A program made the translations under genes and the position numbers. From CAYFXE01 sp964347035 (GTDB lineage Bacteria > Acidobacteriota > Aminicenantia > Aminicenantales > Aminicenantaceae): 14,859 nt of DNA. The notes beneath the pieces were generated by a model, which was not told where the DNA came from, ran no database searches, and saw only the letters and a list, made by a program, of their open reading frames with translations. The stretch is taken from contig CAYFXE010000057.1 of NCBI GenBank assembly GCA_964347035.1, positions 1-14,859 on the forward strand. Reading direction: 5' to 3'. Of this stretch, positions 12,424 to 14,859 are shown one piece after another. Position 1 is the stretch's first letter; each line of letters starts with the position of its first letter.

Positions 12424-14859
12424 TCAGTGGTCCTTCAACTTAGCCAGCCTCTTCTTTGCATCCTCAACCTCAGCTATACCAGGGTCAGCGTCCTTCCAGA
12501 GGGAGAGGAATTTCTCGTAAAATTCGATAGCTCTGCTCTTTTGGCCTTTTTTCTCGTAAATCCTTCCCAGCCAATAGAGGCTCTGTGCATAGATGTCTCC
12601 GGTATAGAGCTTTCCCGTGGTATAAGTCAATATCTTTTCGTACTCTTCCTGGGCTCTTTCCAAATCACCTGACTCGTAAATAGCCAGAGCCAAACCCTCG
12701 GCAAAATTAGCCTGGTCATTGGTGAAAGGACCCATTCCATGATGATAAGGGAGCAAAGAAATGGCTTGGGTGAAATATTCGATGGCTTTGGAATAATTTT
12801 TTCTCATGAGTTCGATCAGTCCAAGAATATGGTGGTGGTATCTGATGTCTTTTTTGTTTGCGCCTTTTTCCACTAATTCCTTGATGCCATCGGATGCTCT
12901 CTGTGCGTCTTCGACCGAGTGCATCGCCAGAAAAGCCCGGCCTTTATAGTACAGAGCGCGTCTCTGCCATTTCAACGAATCATCTGACCCTGGAGCGACG
13001 TTCCAGGCTTCGTCACAATCCTTCAGAGCCTGTTCTGGTTGCCCGGATTTAAGATAACTATAGGCTCTCCAGATGTGAAAACCAGCTCTCCACCAGTTAT
13101 CGCCGAGGTTCTCCGCCAGCTCCAGCCCATGTTTATAGTGCTGCCTTGCGCTCTCGAATTTTCCCTGCAGGATGTGAGAAGTGCCCAACACAACTCTTGT
13201 ATACAAATGATATCCTAGCTCGGTTCTCTCAAGAACCTTGTGGTATTCCTCCTCTGCTTTGTTAAAATCTTCTTTACAGACGTAGATATTACCTCTAGAG
13301 AAGAGAACTCTTATACTATCCGGATAGATGGAAAAAGCTTTGTCTGCTTCAGCAAGGGCATGATCGTAATCTCCTTGCTGAAAATAGTTTGTAGATAACT
13401 CCAGCCTGATTTCATGACTCTCCTGAAAATCTTGAATATAGCCCTCGAGAACTCTCCTTGCTGTATCATACATTCCCTTGGCTCTGTAGGGTTCTGCAAT
13501 ATTGACATAGGGGAAAAAGGACTCGTCTTTACCCTTAATCTGTACATTAAAACGCTCGATGGCTTGGTCCCACTGTTCTGTCGACATGTAGAGAATCCCT
13601 AAGTTTGTGTTAGCGATAGAATCGTCTGGATAAAGTTCGAGATGCTTAGTATAAGCTGCGATGGCTTGGCTATAGGTCGTTTCGGAGTCTCTGTAGAATT
13701 CCGCTTCGATGAGATATCGCTCTCTGTCGGACAGTCGGTCTTTCAGCTCAAAAGCCTTCTGGAGATACTTCTTCGATTCAGAAAATAACGCCAGGTTATT
13801 GTAGCCCATGGCCATGCTTCTGTAAGCCATGGCAAATTCAGGATCCAGGGCCAGTGCTTTTTCCATGGATTGGATGTTTTTGCGGTATTCCCCCTTGTGA
13901 TGGAATTCTCTTCCCTCCACGTAATATTTAAATGCTTGAGGAGAGCTGGTAGTGATCTTTTCGATTTCCTTATCGATATCCGCAGATATCTCTTCTTCGG
14001 AGAGCTCAAAATCCGCCTTGATTCTCCTCGTAAGCTCATCCACCATCGAAAACACAGCCTGCTCACCTCTTCCCTCAACCCGGTCAGAACCGATAATTTT
14101 TCCCGTATTCATATCCTGCAGCGTATATTCGACCCTGAAGATGTCACCTGCTTTGGATAGGCTTCCCTGTAAAATGTGGTTTACTTTTCCCTCGATTGCC
14201 ACTTTCATCAGGTCATCTGAAGCATAGCTTTTTACCTCAAGGAGATCGAGTTTCCTCAAAATACCATACAGTCTGTCTCCACTCAGCACATTGAAGTACT
14301 TCGACTGAGATAGGTCTGTGATGATCGAATCCGAAAGGGCGCTTCTCCATATATCGTATCCCTCGTCTCTGGTGTTGTTTTTGAAGTACATAACAGCAAG
14401 AGATGGTTTGCCCGAAGGAACAGGAATCGCTTCCTTCTTAGAGAGAATCCGCCAGAGGACTACAGCAACAATGATAAGAGCCACAGCAGCCAATGCCGGA
14501 ATAAAGATCTTCTTCAAACTGAATTGGACGGTTATCTCCCTCGAAGTGAGAGGCTTCCTCTCGGGAACAATTCTTTCTGTGGTCGGAATGCCCACCTCTG
14601 TCTTGGACAGCTCAGAGCTCACTTCTCCTGCACCCTGATACCTTTTCTCCCTGTCTTTTTCCAAACATCTCAATATCACGCGGTTGAGATCTTCTGGAAT
14701 CTGCGCGTTCAATTCTTTGGGATCCTTTGGTCTCTCACTTTTGTGTTTCACTCCGATTGTGAAAGGCGTATTCCCCTCAAACGGCACTCTTCCTGTTAAC
14801 ATCTCATACAGGATTATTCCTAATGAATATATATCCGAACGCTGGTCGGTCTCCTTCCC
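12424..14859 (-). CDS. Second membrane Ser/Thr kinase with FlgO-like and TPR domains (N-terminus beyond the window)
   Basis: The frame is open from the right edge to the TGA at 12424-12426, giving 811 residues; the first 19 precede the internal ATG at 14802. It starts within the kinase C-lobe: GKETDQRSDIYSLGIILYEM (subdomains VIII-IX), then LTGRVPFEG and RCLEKDREKRYQ. The P-loop, HRD and DFG lie outside, so activity cannot be judged here. A membrane helix (IFIPALAAVALIIVAVVLW) is at about residues 117-139. A FlgO/TolB-N-like domain follows (SLAVMYFKNN...GYDIWRSALSDSIITDLSQ, to about 290), then TPRs to near the end, including LSDRERYLIEAEFY, closely resembling the MSDREKLRTRAVYY module of the other kinase. 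The two are paralogues of a common membrane-signalling design. The gene ends 80 bp before the insertion sequence. Targets are unknown. Confidence 0.9.
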   Translation of the reverse strand, partial: GKETDQRSDIYSLGIILYEMLTGRVPFEGNTPFTIGVKHKSERPKDPKELNAQIPEDLNRVILRCLEKDREKRYQGAGEVSSELSKTEVGIPTTERIVPERKPLTSREITVQFSLKKIFIPALAAVALIIVAVVLWRILSKKEAIPVPSGKPSLAVMYFKNNTRDEGYDIWRSALSDSIITDLSQSKYFNVLSGDRLYGILRKLDLLEVKSYASDDLMKVAIEGKVNHILQGSLSKAGDIFRVEYTLQDMNTGKIIGSDRVEGRGEQAVFSMVDELTRRIKADFELSEEEISADIDKEIEKITTSSPQAFKYYVEGREFHHKGEYRKNIQSMEKALALDPEFAMAYRSMAMGYNNLALFSESKKYLQKAFELKDRLSDRERYLIEAEFYRDSETTYSQAIAAYTKHLELYPDDSIANTNLGILYMSTEQWDQAIERFNVQIKGKDESFFPYVNIAEPYRAKGMYDTARRVLEGYIQDFQESHEIRLELSTNYFQQGDYDHALAEADKAFSIYPDSIRVLFSRGNIYVCKEDFNKAEEEYHKVLERTELGYHLYTRVVLGTSHILQGKFESARQHYKHGLELAENLGDNWWRAGFHIWRAYSYLKSGQPEQALKDCDEAWNVAPGSDDSLKWQRRALYYKGRAFLAMHSVEDAQRASDGIKELVEKGANKKDIRYHHHILGLIELMRKNYSKAIEYFTQAISLLPYHHGMGPFTNDQANFAEGLALAIYESGDLERAQEEYEKILTYTTGKLYTGDIYAQSLYWLGRIYEKKGQKSRAIEFYEKFLSLWKDADPGIAEVEDAKKRLAKLKDH

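Overview
The window is about 15 kb of bacterial chromosome with moderate GC in its large genes and AT-rich spacers. It looks like an environmental bacterium with many eukaryotic-like Ser/Thr kinases and very large multidomain secreted proteins. Kinase–TM–TPR proteins, SBBP/BNR propellers and putative-Ig domains together suggest the Acidobacteriota/Candidatus Aminicenantes neighbourhood. That is inference from gene style; there is no marker gene here.

Layout from left to right. (1) Positions 1–1103 are a decayed, minus-strand, accessory-looking stretch: the start of a lipoprotein gene that runs off the left edge, a frameshifted remnant of a jelly-roll (NPCBM-like) domain, and a GC-richer scrap resembling the tail of a type I restriction specificity subunit. 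(2) After a gene-poor spacer (1104–1546) a single plus-strand gene (1547–6928) encodes a 1793-residue secreted protein. It has an Asp-box propeller-like N-terminus, a 15-unit PNILG pentapeptide array, putative Ig-like domains and a C-terminal eight-repeat SBBP propeller. (3) Converging on it is a complete membrane Ser/Thr kinase with TPRs (6955–9951, minus strand) whose activation segment carries an unusually long insert. (4) Upstream of that kinase is the C-terminal remnant of a LuxR/GerE regulator, cut off by an IS1182-type insertion sequence (about 10467–12343). The IS carries a DUF6788-like gene and a DDE transposase in a 4-bp overlap, bounded by 26-bp imperfect inverted repeats. (5) From 12424 to the right edge is a second, paralogous kinase–TM–FlgO-like–TPR gene whose N-terminal catalytic core lies outside the window.

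Functional reading (inference). The two kinases and the LuxR remnant look like a signalling cluster next to a large exported protein. The IS has cut down the LuxR gene, and its 5' half is not found on the other side of the element, so the event was more than a simple insertion. The observations most worth following are the PNILG array, the kinase activation-loop insert with its duplicated KTVI motif, and the IS/LuxR junction. No CRISPR array, tRNA or rRNA was seen.
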